A stretch of 64,000 nucleotides of DNA, taken from assembly GCA_963735005.1 (NCBI GenBank), contig CAVTJA010000007.1, forward strand, positions 176,537 through 240,536, given 5' to 3'. This DNA is from WTKG01 sp963735005 (GTDB lineage Bacteria > Actinomycetota > Actinomycetes > Actinomycetales > Demequinaceae). The position numbers and the translations under genes were made by a program. The stretch's first letter is position 1, and each line of letters begins with the position of its first letter. This document shows, in pieces, positions 7,467 through 16,165 of the stretch. The notes under the pieces were generated by a model that did no database searches, was not told the origin of the DNA, and saw only the letters and a program-made list of their open reading frames with translations.

Positions 7467-8386
7467 ACGCGCGCACTACTGGTATCGGAATTGCGCTGGT
7501 GACCGCCGTCGTCAGCGGCGTCGCCATCTTTGTCAACGGCAACGGGGTGAAGGCGTACGGCGACGCGACGTCCTACACGACGGCCAAGAACGTCGCCGCA
7601 GCGGTGCTGATCTCCGCGATCGTGCTCGCGTTCCGCCGCTCGACGGCCAAGCCAGCGATGCCCACGCGGTGGCGCCAGTGGGCTGGGCTCGCCGCGGTTG
7701 CCGTCATCGGCGGCGCGGTCCCGTTCGTGCTCTTCTTTGAGGGCCTCGCCCGCGCCACGACCAACCAGGCGTCGGTGGTGCACAAGAGCCTGATCGTGTG
7801 GGTGGCGATCCTGGCCGTGATCGTGCTCAAGGAGAAGCTGACGTGGGTTCACTACGCGGCGATCGGCGCGATCTTCGTGGCGCAGGTCGCGCTCGCGGGC
7901 GGCTTCGGCGGCTTCGTTGCCGCGGTCACCGACCCGGGCTTCCTGATGATCGGGGCGGCGACGCTGATGTGGGCAGGCGAGGTCATCGTGGCCAAGCGGC
8001 TGCTCGCGGACCTCGCGCCAGGGACCGTGTCGATCGCCCGCATGGCCGGCGGCGCCGTGGTGCTGATCGCGTGGTCCTTCATTCGAGGAACCGCCGGATC
8101 GCTCATCCCGGCCACCGCCAACCAGTGGGGCTGGGTCGCGCTCACCGGCGTGCTGCTGGCCGCCTACGTGCTCACGTGGCACGAGGCACTGGCCCGCGCG
8201 CAGGCCGTGGATGTGTCTGCGGTGCTCGTGCTCGGCGTGGTCATCACTGCCGGGCTCGGTGCCGCGTTCAACGGCGCAGACGTCTCGGCTGGCGCGCCCT
8301 GGTACGCGACAATCCTCATCGGCTGCGGGGCGCTGGTGTGGGCCTCACGCCGCAGCCCCGTGTCCGCCGTCCCGGCGAGCGCATAG
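7463..8386 (+). CDS. EamA/DMT-superfamily transporter
   Basis: 307 residues with about ten hydrophobic segments in two EamA repeats. The first contains the typical FFEGLARATTNQASVVHKSL region and VIVLKEKLTW; the second contains LTWHEALARAQAVDVSAVLV. Members export or import small metabolites, and the substrate cannot be read from sequence. It overlaps hypC by ATGA, so it belongs to the hydrogenase operon. Moving a metal or a metabolite tied to hydrogenase function is only an inference from location. Confidence 0.85.
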   Translation: MNARTTGIGIALVTAVVSGVAIFVNGNGVKAYGDATSYTTAKNVAAAVLISAIVLAFRRSTAKPAMPTRWRQWAGLAAVAVIGGAVPFVLFFEGLARATTNQASVVHKSLIVWVAILAVIVLKEKLTWVHYAAIGAIFVAQVALAGGFGGFVAAVTDPGFLMIGAATLMWAGEVIVAKRLLADLAPGTVSIARMAGGAVVLIAWSFIRGTAGSLIPATANQWGWVALTGVLLAAYVLTWHEALARAQAVDVSAVLVLGVVITAGLGAAFNGADVSAGAPWYATILIGCGALVWASRRSPVSAVPASA

Positions 8387-8395
8387 GAGCCAGCC

Positions 8396-9157
8396 ATGAC
8401 ATCCGACGCGCTCCGGTTCGGTAGGTACGCCTACCCGCCGAACGCGCTCGGATACTGCGGGCCCGACGAGCATCAGCATCTGTTCGACCAGGTTTCGGCC
8501 GGAGTAGACGACCCGGATCTGCGCCGGCTCGCGCGCGGGTTCGAGGGCGCGTGGCCGTACCTGGAGCTGATCGCCCACGCCAACGGCCTGAGCGATCCGC
8601 TCGACGCGCGCGTGGTCGAGGCGTACTGGCTTGGCAACTCGTTCCTTCGCAACGTTCGCCCGCGGATGCTTGGCGACTCGCTCGAGGAGCGGTTCCGCCC
8701 CCGCGTCGCGCGGGCGTGGGACCGGCTCGTGTCCGCCGTCGAGCTTGGCGCGCTGCCGCACCACTCCTTCCACGTATTCGCCGTCTACCCGTGGCTCGGG
8801 CTGCTACGCGAGGGACGCGTCGACGAGCCGCTGCGCGTGCTCGACCAGTGCCGGATCCGGTGGGGCCAGGTGATCGAGACTGGCGTCGGTGAGGTGGTGG
8901 TGAAGTCGCGGCCCCTCGTCTGGGACGGCAGGCGCTCGCGTTCGGCGCGGCCCGCCCCGAGCGCGCGCTCGCTGCCGACGAGCGGCGACGCTTTTGGCGG
9001 CGCGCTGAAGCCCGGCGACTGGGTGTCGCTGCACTGGGACTGGGTGTGCGAGCGCATCAACCAGCGCCAACTCATCAACCTTTCCGACACAACGCTCAGG
9101 CAACTCGGCGTCGTCAACAGCCAGGCGATCCCGGCCCCCGCGGCCGTGCTCGCGTAG
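8396..9157 (+). CDS. Hydrogenase-cluster protein of unknown function (probably DUF6390-like)
   Basis: 253 residues, soluble, no signal or membrane segment. The opening LRFGRYAYPPNALGYCGPD and the centre VVEAYWLGNSF...LPHHSFHVFAVYPWLG look like a conserved family often found beside actinobacterial hydrogenase genes, which I recall as DUF6390; the assignment is from memory. A basic linker (about residues 178-200) precedes a C-terminal block, GDWVSLHWDWVCERI. A conserved Cys, several His and many Trp could serve a metal or cofactor role. It follows the transporter by 9 bp with AGGAG-like spacing. Confidence 0.65.
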   Translation: MTSDALRFGRYAYPPNALGYCGPDEHQHLFDQVSAGVDDPDLRRLARGFEGAWPYLELIAHANGLSDPLDARVVEAYWLGNSFLRNVRPRMLGDSLEERFRPRVARAWDRLVSAVELGALPHHSFHVFAVYPWLGLLREGRVDEPLRVLDQCRIRWGQVIETGVGEVVVKSRPLVWDGRRSRSARPAPSARSLPTSGDAFGGALKPGDWVSLHWDWVCERINQRQLINLSDTTLRQLGVVNSQAIPAPAAVLA

Positions 9158-9170
9158 ATAAGGAGCAATC

Positions 9171-9830
9171 ATGCACATCCTCACTCAGGCCATAGAGCCG
9201 ACGGTCGTCGTCGGCTCGTACGCCGCGAGCGCCGCGGCGCTCGCCAACGTCGCCTCGCGCGCACGGCCGCACGTCTCGCCGGCGCGCGTCGGCACTGTCG
9301 CCGCGCTCGCGGGTGGAATCCTCGTGGCGCAGGCAGCCAACTTCCCGGTACCTGGCGGTACCGCGCACGTGCTTGGGGTCGGGATCGCGGTGGCGCTCGT
9401 TGGCCCGCGGGTGACCGCGGTGCTGATGGCGGGCATTCTCGCGATACAGGCGCTCGTGTTGGGCGACGGCTCGTTCGAGGCGCTCGGGCTGAACGTCATC
9501 AACATGGCCCTGGTGGCCGTGGGTGCGGCGTGGCTCGCGCATCGTGCCGTCACGCTCGCCAGCACCAGCCTCGCCGCGTCGCACCGCAAGGTCGTGGCCG
9601 CGTGCGCCGCCGGGTGGGCCGCTCTCGCCGCGGGCCAGCTGGGTGTGGCCGTCGAGTCCATGCTTGGGTGGGCGTCCGCCCCTGCCGACCTGGTCTCGAC
9701 GATCGAGGGCCACGGGCTGACAGTCGCGGCGGAGCTGCTCGTCACCGCCGCCGTCTTTGCGGCCGTCGGCGCCATCGCGGGCCGGCGTTCGGTCTCGAGC
9801 AAGGAGCACGTACTCGTCGACGCGTCGTAG
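9171..9830 (+). CDS. CbiM/NikM-type nickel/cobalt ECF permease, stand-alone
   Basis: 219 residues, mostly membrane-embedded. Two hallmarks of the metal-binding S-component are present: the mature Met-His start (MHILTQ; the His is a nickel ligand) and the FPVPGGTAHVLG loop holding a second His. LGLNVINMALV matches the conserved asparagine helix. No CbiN, CbiQ or ATPase gene lies nearby, so the transporter is incomplete here, or shares a core encoded elsewhere, or works alone. Placement at the end of the hydrogenase operon argues for nickel supply. AAGGAG precedes the ATG. Confidence 0.82.
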   Translation: MHILTQAIEPTVVVGSYAASAAALANVASRARPHVSPARVGTVAALAGGILVAQAANFPVPGGTAHVLGVGIAVALVGPRVTAVLMAGILAIQALVLGDGSFEALGLNVINMALVAVGAAWLAHRAVTLASTSLAASHRKVVAACAAGWAALAAGQLGVAVESMLGWASAPADLVSTIEGHGLTVAAELLVTAAVFAAVGAIAGRRSVSSKEHVLVDAS

Positions 9831-9899
9831 CGGCCGCCCCAACCGCGGAGGCGTCACACTCGCTGTAGTGGTGTGGACCCGACGTGGAAAGGCGGCGAT

Positions 9900-11390
9900 G
9901 TGACACCGCAGAGATGGTGGCGGAGCAAGCGCACCTTGCTCGGAGGCGCCGGCACGCTCGTCCTTATGGCTGTCGCCGTGTTGGTGCTTGTGACGTCGTC
10001 GATCGCGCCTCCCGCGGCCAAGCCCACGTCCGCGCAGCCCGAGCCCGTTGATCCGACCACGACGAAGCCTCAGGCGCAACCCACCACGCATCGGCCGCGG
10101 CCGACGTTCGACCACGCCGACCTCACCGGCTACTTCGACGACGGTATCGCCGCCGACGAGTACCCTCCCGAATCTCCCTGGCGCGGCAGCGGCTATCCCG
10201 CCGCCCGCGTGATTGAGGATTGGGTGTGGGACCGCGTGGGGCCGAACTGGGCGGTGGTCCTATACAACGCCGACGGCGACGAGGGCCCAGATGTGATTCC
10301 CACCCTCTACCTCGTGAGCCCCGAGGGCGTGCACTTCCTCCTAGACGACGTCGATGAGCTGAGCAGAAACAATCCCGGCGTCGCGGCCGCGAGACGGCAG
10401 ACGGTGGTGGCGCTGTGGCGCGAGGCCGCCGGCGAGGTCGTGTTGTCGTCCTCGTCGCGCGAGTTCGACCAGATCGCCGCGGCTGTTGTCGACGTGCGCG
10501 CGGATGAGGCAAAGATTCCCGAGGCCGCGCCAGGCTCGCTTCCCGACGACGGCTGCGCTACGGCCCGCGCCATGCGACCGATCGCCGGTGGCGCCGCGGG
10601 GCGCGAGCTGTGGGGAGTGGCGCCCTGCGGACGTACGGGCGGGGGTGTCGACGATAGCGGCAACTACTGGTGGGGAGAGTTCGACACCTACGTCGTCTGG
10701 GACCCGCATACCGGCTGGGTCAAGCCGCCCGGCGCGCTTCAAGGCGTCGTCATGGAGCGCTGGCATGGGGCGCGCAGTGTTTCGGGTTCTAGTGTGGCAA
10801 TCGAACGATCACTCAGCGACTGGCCCCGCGTCCTTGTCTACGATCTCGACTCCAACACCACGACGACCGTCGACCCGCCTGCCGCCGACAAGATGCACGT
10901 GTTCGGCTGGTTCGAGGGGTGGGTCGCGCCCGGCGTGTTGGGCTACGGCACTGACAATTGGGGCCCGGAGCCTCCAGCGTGCTTTGACGTGCCGGTGGCC
11001 CCCGCGCGGCAGGTGGAGGCCCGTGAGCAATGTCCGTACGTGGGGGAAGCGTATGCGCAGGGGCGCGACTGGCACCCCAACGGCTGGCCCATCACGTTGG
11101 TCTCGGATCGTCAGGACAAACGCGTCTACGAGGTCGACATGACGGTCGGGGGCAAGAACGTCGTGGTGGCGTCCCAGACGGATGGGCTGCTGCGGAGCGG
11201 CCACGAGGTTACGGGGCTGACGGAGCTCGCGCCTGGCGTTTACCGCGTCACGCTGTCGGGTGGCGTGATCATCAACCTCGACACCGTGACGGGTGAATCA
11301 GTCGTCATGGTGTCCGCGCGGGATTCTCACGGCGGCGTCGGACTTGCGGACACTTATGTGCTCTACGGCGAAGCGTCGAGCGTGCCATGA
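9900..11390 (+). CDS. DDGIA-family membrane-anchored protein, copy 1
   Basis: 496 residues, function unknown. A short cytoplasmic N-terminus is followed by a membrane helix (about 12-36), a Pro/Thr-rich linker, and a large external domain. The domain starts with FDDGIAADEYPP (about 79-90), then EDWVWDRVGPNWAVVLY and LYLVSPEGVHF. This signature recurs in four more genes here (11387, 17378, 19479, 21100). The strand-rich repeats suggest a beta-propeller-like fold, which is inference. GTG 9900 is chosen because AAAGGCGG stands upstream; an earlier GTG at 9873 has no ribosome site. It has no adjoining sigma gene, unlike copies 3 and 4. Confidence 0.7.
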   Translation: MTPQRWWRSKRTLLGGAGTLVLMAVAVLVLVTSSIAPPAAKPTSAQPEPVDPTTTKPQAQPTTHRPRPTFDHADLTGYFDDGIAADEYPPESPWRGSGYPAARVIEDWVWDRVGPNWAVVLYNADGDEGPDVIPTLYLVSPEGVHFLLDDVDELSRNNPGVAAARRQTVVALWREAAGEVVLSSSSREFDQIAAAVVDVRADEAKIPEAAPGSLPDDGCATARAMRPIAGGAAGRELWGVAPCGRTGGGVDDSGNYWWGEFDTYVVWDPHTGWVKPPGALQGVVMERWHGARSVSGSSVAIERSLSDWPRVLVYDLDSNTTTTVDPPAADKMHVFGWFEGWVAPGVLGYGTDNWGPEPPACFDVPVAPARQVEAREQCPYVGEAYAQGRDWHPNGWPITLVSDRQDKRVYEVDMTVGGKNVVVASQTDGLLRSGHEVTGLTELAPGVYRVTLSGGVIINLDTVTGESVVMVSARDSHGGVGLADTYVLYGEASSVP

Positions 11391-12913
11391 GCGAGTACTT
11401 GAGATTGACGAGGTGGGCGCGCGCCCACATGGGCGTGATGGCAATGACCGTCGCGGCGCTCGCGCTGTCGGGTTGCGACGCGCGTGCGCCAGAGCCCGCC
11501 GCGACGCCCACCGCGACGCCCGTCGCGACGCCCGTGCCGTCTGAGAGCCCGAACGCTTCCCCATCCGCGGCCCCGGTGCCGTCCAGCGAGCCGGCCACCG
11601 CGTGGACTCCACCTTCCGACGCGTCACCCGAAGTCGTGGACCTCATCCCTGGCCGGAAACCCGGCGTATTCGACGATGGCATCGCCAGCACCGACCTACC
11701 GAAGTTCGCGCCTCGCCGCGCACCCGATTACCCTGCGGCCCGTCGTATGGCGGACTGGGTGTGGGACTACGTGGATGACCAGTGGGCGTTGGTGCTGTTC
11801 CACGACAGCGTGGCTGAGCCCGCCGCTGCCGGCTACTTCTATCTGGTGAGTCCGGAGGGCGTCTACTTCGAGGTAATGCGGCTTCCCGAGCGGTATTCGA
11901 GGTCCGTCGAACTTCGCCGTTGGCGCGAACGCGACGCGAGCGCAGTCATCGTGTTCGACCAAGACCCGGGCTGGTACAACACTGACTGGGCGGGCGTTGT
12001 GTTCGACCTGAGGCGCGGGACGACTGACACCGTGCGCATCAACATCGGCGGTCAAGGAGTCGAAGGAGGAGGACCTGCGGGCGGTCGCGGACGACGGCAC
12101 TGAATTGTGGCAGGCCGAGCGCGACGGCGACGTGCGATTCCTGCTCCGCTCGCCCGGCGGCGAGTGGACGACCATCGCGGACGGCGCTGCGGACCACGTG
12201 CGCCTCACGGAGGATGGCGCGACCCTGTCTCCCGACGGGCGGTCAATCCTGTTCCACACGACGAGGAACAGCGGCGGCGATGCGACATGGGAGAGTTGGC
12301 TCAGGCTGGCTAGCGTCGAAGCCGGCGGCACGCGCATCGGCGCTGCGGACTTGGCGACGCCGCGCGGTGCCGAATATTGCTTCGTACGCGCGTGGCTCGA
12401 CGCGGATGAGCTCGCACTTGAGTGCAATATCGACGACGAAAACTCCGCGTGGTCAATTCGCGCGGACGGAGGCGGCAGTCCCGCGCCGCTAGACGAGACG
12501 GGACCCGACTACTACGGGCGCAGAGCCGCCGACGAGTTCGCGTTCGACAAGAGCCCGTTCGTTTTCGAGAGCGAACCGGGCAATGACATGACTTTTGCGG
12601 TTGACGCGGTCCGGGACGACGGCACGCGGGTGCGCATCTTGAGCCCGCAGAACTACCTCAGATACGCGGGCCTCGCGCTCGAGGCGGCGCCGACAGCGCG
12701 TCGGCGCGAACGGGCTACCGGTTCGTCGAACACCCGAATTCCGCGTGGTACGGCATTGGTGGCGACGTGTATGGCTACGACTCGGCGACGGACTACGTCG
12801 TCGCGTACGTCCCCGGCATCTACGCAGACACGGGGTATCCGCCCGCGCCCCACCTGCTGCTCTTCTACGGAGAGCATCGCGCGGACTACCCGGCCCCCAA
12901 CCTCGGCGGCTAG
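11387..12913 (+). pseudogene. DDGIA-family lipoprotein, copy 2, with two frameshifts
   Basis: It begins as a lipoprotein (LALSGC, Cys30), overlapping copy 1 by ATGA. A Pro/Thr/Ser linker leads to VFDDGIASTDLP, ADWVWDYVDDQWALVLF and FYLVSPEGVYFEV. Near 12050 the frame is lost; the continuation (VADDGTELWQAERDGDV) is in another frame from about 12050 to 12690. A second shift near 12690 moves to the frame that ends YPAPNLGG at the TAG at 12911. The middle contains LSPDGRSILFHTT, a PD40/TolB-like propeller strand, and the Cys pair seen in the paralogues (EYCFVRAW...ELALEC). Both halves are well conserved, so assembly error is as likely as true decay. Confidence 0.7.
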
Positions 12914-12935
12914 TGCACACCAAGGCGGGCACAAA

Positions 12936-12972
12936 GCGACCCCCGGGACCCGACATCATCCCCGGGGGTCGC
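12936..12972. terminator. Bidirectional hairpin terminator
   Basis: A perfect 12-bp inverted repeat, GCGACCCCCGGG / CCCGGGGGTCGC, with a 13-nt loop lies between two convergent genes. Confidence 0.8.
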
Positions 12973-12986
12973 TGCGTCCTGCAGGC

Positions 12987-13526
12987 CTAGATGAAGAGCG
13001 TCTGCGCCCCCTCAGAGATGTCCATGAAGTCGGCGGCGGTGATGATGCCAGAGACGTCGTCGCGGAGGTCGTCCATGGTGAGACCCTGCATGTCGGCGCT
13101 CATCTGGCACCCCCAGAACACGCCACCTGCGGCGCTGATCTGATCCATGAACTCCGGCACCGGCGGGATGCCAAGATCGTCGATCGACTTCTTCATCATC
13201 TTGGTCGCCATGGGCTGCATGCCCGGCCAGTTCGCCATCCACTGCGGGAACCGGATGTCCCCGAACGGAAGGTGCATGGCCGTATTGCCCACGGGCGTGA
13301 ACTTGAGGTGGTGCTGCCGCTCCTTGTGGACCATATCGAAGCCCCAGAAGGTGAAGAACAACTCCACCTCGATGCCCTCAACGAGCGCGGCGTTGGCGAG
13401 CACGAGGCCCGGATACGCCATGTCCAGGTTGCCCTTTGAGCAGATGATCACGAGCTTGCGGCCCGTGTTTTCCGCCCCGAAGTTCGGGACGATGGGCTTG
13501 GTGGCTGGCTTGTTGTCGGTTGCCAT
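12987..13526 (-). CDS. DsrE/DsrF/DrsH-like sulfur-transfer family protein
   Basis: 179 residues of the DsrE2-type family. KLVIICSKGNLDMAYPGLVLANAA opens the Rossmann-like core, with FFTFWGFDMV after it and GVFWGCQMSADMQGL near the C-terminus. The two cysteines, Cys in IICSKG and Cys in FWGCQMS, are the likely persulfide carriers. Such proteins move sulfane sulfur between enzymes in the cytoplasm or at the membrane. It is third in the operon after the oxidoreductase and DsrC-like genes; GAGGAG precedes the ATG. It ends at the shared terminator facing the copy 2 gene. Confidence 0.85.
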   Translation of the reverse strand: MATDNKPATKPIVPNFGAENTGRKLVIICSKGNLDMAYPGLVLANAALVEGIEVELFFTFWGFDMVHKERQHHLKFTPVGNTAMHLPFGDIRFPQWMANWPGMQPMATKMMKKSIDDLGIPPVPEFMDQISAAGGVFWGCQMSADMQGLTMDDLRDDVSGIITAADFMDISEGAQTLFI

Positions 13527-13545
13527 GATGCACTCCTCTTCGCGG

Positions 13546-13860
13546 CTAGACGCAGCCGGCGGGCTTGGGAAGTCCGGCGATGTACGCCATCTTCTTCGCG
13601 GGCTTCTTGGGGAAGAGCGCGAACTGGGTCTTGACGTCGAAGCCGCCCACGGAGTTCACGCGGCGCGTGGTCGCCGTGGCGCCCTGCTCCTTGTAGTCCT
13701 CACGCAGGAACTTGATGATCTCCCAGTGCTGGTCGGTCAAGTCGATGTCGATCTGGGACGCGAGCTCGGTAGCGAGCTTCTCGTTCCATTCGTCGTACTC
13801 GGTCAGGAAGCCTTCTTCGTCTACGTGGACCTCTTGGCCCGCGATGGTGGTGGTGGCCAT
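13546..13860 (-). CDS. TusE/DsrC/DsvC-family sulfur carrier with a single C-terminal cysteine
   Basis: 104 residues. The N-terminal VHVDEEGFLTEYDEWNEKLA and the central DLTDQHWEIIKFLREDY are diagnostic. The flexible C-terminal arm ends GLPKPAGCV, giving the penultimate cysteine (CysA) that carries sulfur. The second arm cysteine of dissimilatory DsrC, eleven residues earlier, is Ala here, so the chemistry is more like TusE-type relay than a DsrC trisulfide. The ATG at 13860 (MATT) is preferred because GAGAGG lies 8 nt upstream; the ATG at 13869 is too close to it. Confidence 0.85.
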   Translation of the reverse strand: MATTTIAGQEVHVDEEGFLTEYDEWNEKLATELASQIDIDLTDQHWEIIKFLREDYKEQGATATTRRVNSVGGFDVKTQFALFPKKPAKKMAYIAGLPKPAGCV

Positions 13861-13873
13861 GTCATTCACCTCT

Positions 13874-15139
13874 CTAGGCCGGATTGGATTCTGTGGACTT
13901 TGCCGGTTTCGGCTGCCGCTTGCCCTTCATGGACATGTGGGGCGACATCGGGATGTAGCGGCCCGGGAGTAGCAACAGCCAGTACGCGTAGCGGAACGCG
14001 AGCTTGCCAAAGTGGTTGAGGCGGGACTCCTTCAACAACGCGAACGGGCCGATGCCGGCGAGCGGGAACACTCCGGGCAGCGGTTGAGTCTCGTAGTTGA
14101 AGTCGATCAACATCCCCTTGCCCTTACCGGACTCGATGAAGCACGTCGCGTGCCCATCGAACGACTCGGGCATCGCCTCGCCGTTGACGTGCTTGACGAA
14201 GTTGTCTGGGAAGAGGTCCATCTGGAAGTGCGCGACGGCGCCGGCCTTTGAGGTGGGCAGGTTTGCGGCGTCCCCGATGGCGAAGATGTTGTCGTGCTTC
14301 GTGGACAACAGCGTGTGCTTGTCGACCGGCACGTGGTTGAGTTCGTCGCCCAGCCCCGAGCGCGCGATGTACTCCGCGCCCATGTTGACGGGAATGGTGA
14401 CAAGCAAGTCGAACGGGATCTCGCGCTCGTCATACGACATCAGCGCCGAGGCGTCCTCGTCGACCGACTCGATCATGTAGTCGGCCTCGAGCTTGATGTT
14501 CCGCGAGCCAAGCATGTCGCCCAGCGCCGATGCCGCGACGGGCTTGGTAAACGCGCCGGGCAGCGGCGTGACGAATGTGAGGTCCACGGCGTCACGGATG
14601 CCGTTCTTGCGGAAGTAGTCGTCGGCGAGGAACACGAACTCGAGCGGTGCGACGGGGCATTTGATGGGCATCTCCGTCACCTGCACCACCACGCGGCCGC
14701 CCGTGAACGTCTTGAGCTTCTCGCGCAGCGCGCAAGCGTCGTCGAACGTGTAGAACGAGTGCACGGTGTCGTGCCACAACTTGCCGTCCATGCCTGGCGT
14801 CTGGTCGGGGCGCGGGCCGGTGCCCGTCGCTATCACCAGGTAGTCGTACGGCAGCGCCTTGCCGTCGGCGAGCAGGACCGTGTTGGCGTCCGTGTCCACC
14901 TTCTCGATCGTGGCCGCCACCAGCGTCACCCCCTTGGGGATGTACTTCTTGGTGGAGCCCTTGACGTGCCTGTCCTTGTAGGTGCCGAACGGCAAGAACA
15001 GGTATCCCGGCTGGTAGTAGTGCGTTGCGCTCTGGTCGACGATGGTGATGTCCCACTCGTCGCGCGCCAACTTCTTGCGCAACTTGTTCGCCGCGATGGT
15101 GCCGGCGGTGCCCGCACCGAGTATCACGAGGTGCCGCAT
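13874..15139 (-). CDS. FAD-dependent NAD(P)/sulfide:quinone oxidoreductase-like flavoprotein
   Basis: 421 residues. An N-terminal FAD Rossmann motif (VILGAGTAGTIAA, 5-17) is followed by YYQPGYLFLPFG, typical of sulfide:quinone oxidoreductases. Cys161 in MPIKCPVAPLE fits a redox-active position, with Cys136 and Cys333 as further candidates. NIFAIGDAANLPTSKAGAV is the C-terminal FAD segment. The basic C-terminus with aromatic residues may touch the membrane. SQRs oxidise sulfide to bound sulfane sulfur and reduce quinone, and the DsrC- and DsrE-like partners downstream could accept that sulfur. GGGAGG precedes the ATG. The DosR-like box at 15201 lies upstream. Confidence 0.8.
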   Translation of the reverse strand: MRHLVILGAGTAGTIAANKLRKKLARDEWDITIVDQSATHYYQPGYLFLPFGTYKDRHVKGSTKKYIPKGVTLVAATIEKVDTDANTVLLADGKALPYDYLVIATGTGPRPDQTPGMDGKLWHDTVHSFYTFDDACALREKLKTFTGGRVVVQVTEMPIKCPVAPLEFVFLADDYFRKNGIRDAVDLTFVTPLPGAFTKPVAASALGDMLGSRNIKLEADYMIESVDEDASALMSYDEREIPFDLLVTIPVNMGAEYIARSGLGDELNHVPVDKHTLLSTKHDNIFAIGDAANLPTSKAGAVAHFQMDLFPDNFVKHVNGEAMPESFDGHATCFIESGKGKGMLIDFNYETQPLPGVFPLAGIGPFALLKESRLNHFGKLAFRYAYWLLLLPGRYIPMSPHMSMKGKRQPKPAKSTESNPA

Positions 15140-15174
15140 GATGGCCTCCCTGGCTCATGCCCCTGATACCACCT

Positions 15175-15180
15175 AGGGTA
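15175..15180 (-). promoter_or_regulatory. -10 hexamer TACCCT of sulfur operon
   Basis: On the minus strand this reads TACCCT. It is centred 33 bp from the DosR-like box, the same spacing as at the hydrogenase promoter. Confidence 0.45.
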
Positions 15181-15200
15181 TGAACGCCCGTGTGAGCGTG

Positions 15201-15220
15201 GTGGGGACCTACGTCCCGAC
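15201..15220. promoter_or_regulatory. DosR-type palindromic box upstream of sulfur operon
   Basis: GTGGGGACCTACGTCCCGAC matches 16 of 20 consensus positions and has perfect GGGAC/GTCCC half-sites (core 15204-15217). It lies about 62 bp before the oxidoreductase start. It is also about 85 bp before the divergent methyltransferase and could act on either. Confidence 0.6.
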
Positions 15221-15304
15221 GTACCTGGGGGCGGGCCACGGCCGTGCGACGATCGGATGGAGGTGCGGGACCGCGCACTCTTCAAGTGTTCGAAAGGCGT
15301 GAAG

Positions 15305-16165
15305 ATGGCTGGCGAACCGCTGCGCGAGCTTGAGATTACCGACCTGATCGGTGCGGGCGGAGCGCGCGGACCTGCGGATGGGGCGGCCCGGTTGAGGGAG
15401 CGCGGGCAGCGGCGGGCGGCGCGAATGGTGGCCCGGCTACCGGCCTGCGACGGCGAGTTTGATCGCGACCGGGTCGACGCGCTCCAGCTGCGCATCCACT
15501 ACGAACTCCAGCGCCTCGAGGACGAATTGTCGCTCGCTCACCTCGTCGCTCAGCACCTCAAGCCGTTGGTCGAAGACATTCGCGGCGACCGCGGCGGGGT
15601 GGTCCGGGTCGTGGACGTGGGATGTGGAATCGGTTTCCTGCTGCGCGCGATCGCGCACGGCGGTTGGCTTGGCCCCGGGGTCGAGCTGGTGGGTGTCGAC
15701 CGCAACCCGGTGCTGGTGCGCGAGTCTCGCCGGCTGGCGGACGCCGAGTCGCTCGCCGCCGACTTCCGGGACGGCGACGCGTTTTCGGGTTCGGGCGCGA
15801 TAGCTGATCCGGACGCGACGGTCGTCATCAGCTCGGGCGTCATGCACCACATTCCGCCGGAAGATCTCGTGGCCTTCTTCGCGGCGCATGAGCGCAGCGG
15901 CGTCGCGGCCTTCGCGCATTGGGACCTGCAGCCCACGGCTTGGGCCGTGCTCGGCTCCTGGCTCTTCCACCAGGCACGGATGCGCAGCGCGATCGCCCGC
16001 CACGACGGCGTGCTCTCGACGCGCCGTGCGCACACCGCGGCGACGCTCCTGGCCGCCGCGCGAGCAGGTGCGCCGTCCTACCGCGCCGAGTGCGCCGACG
16101 GCCACGCGCTGGTTCCCAACCCGCTTCGCGTGCTCAGGCCGATCATCGGGGTGAGGAAGCCGTGA
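15305..16165 (+). CDS. Class I SAM-dependent methyltransferase
   Basis: 286 residues. The SAM site VVDVGCGIGFLLRAIA is followed by VELVGVDRNPVLV (acidic end of strand 2) and VVISSGVMHHIPPEDLV (motif IV/post-I region). About 70 helical N-terminal residues precede the fold. The C-terminal part (AHWDLQPTAWAVLGSWLFHQ) resembles small-molecule methyltransferases; the substrate is unknown. The ATG at 15305 is used because AAAGG stands 8 nt upstream, rather than the in-frame ATG at 15257. It overlaps the next gene by GTGA. Confidence 0.8.
   Translation: MAGEPLRELEITDLIGAGGARGPADGAARLRERGQRRAARMVARLPACDGEFDRDRVDALQLRIHYELQRLEDELSLAHLVAQHLKPLVEDIRGDRGGVVRVVDVGCGIGFLLRAIAHGGWLGPGVELVGVDRNPVLVRESRRLADAESLAADFRDGDAFSGSGAIADPDATVVISSGVMHHIPPEDLVAFFAAHERSGVAAFAHWDLQPTAWAVLGSWLFHQARMRSAIARHDGVLSTRRAHTAATLLAAARAGAPSYRAECADGHALVPNPLRVLRPIIGVRKP

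Noticed and set aside
6824..8182. 450-codon minus-strand open frame opposite the hydrogenase maturation and transporter genes
   Set aside because: It covers several real overlapping genes on the plus strand and has shadow-frame composition.
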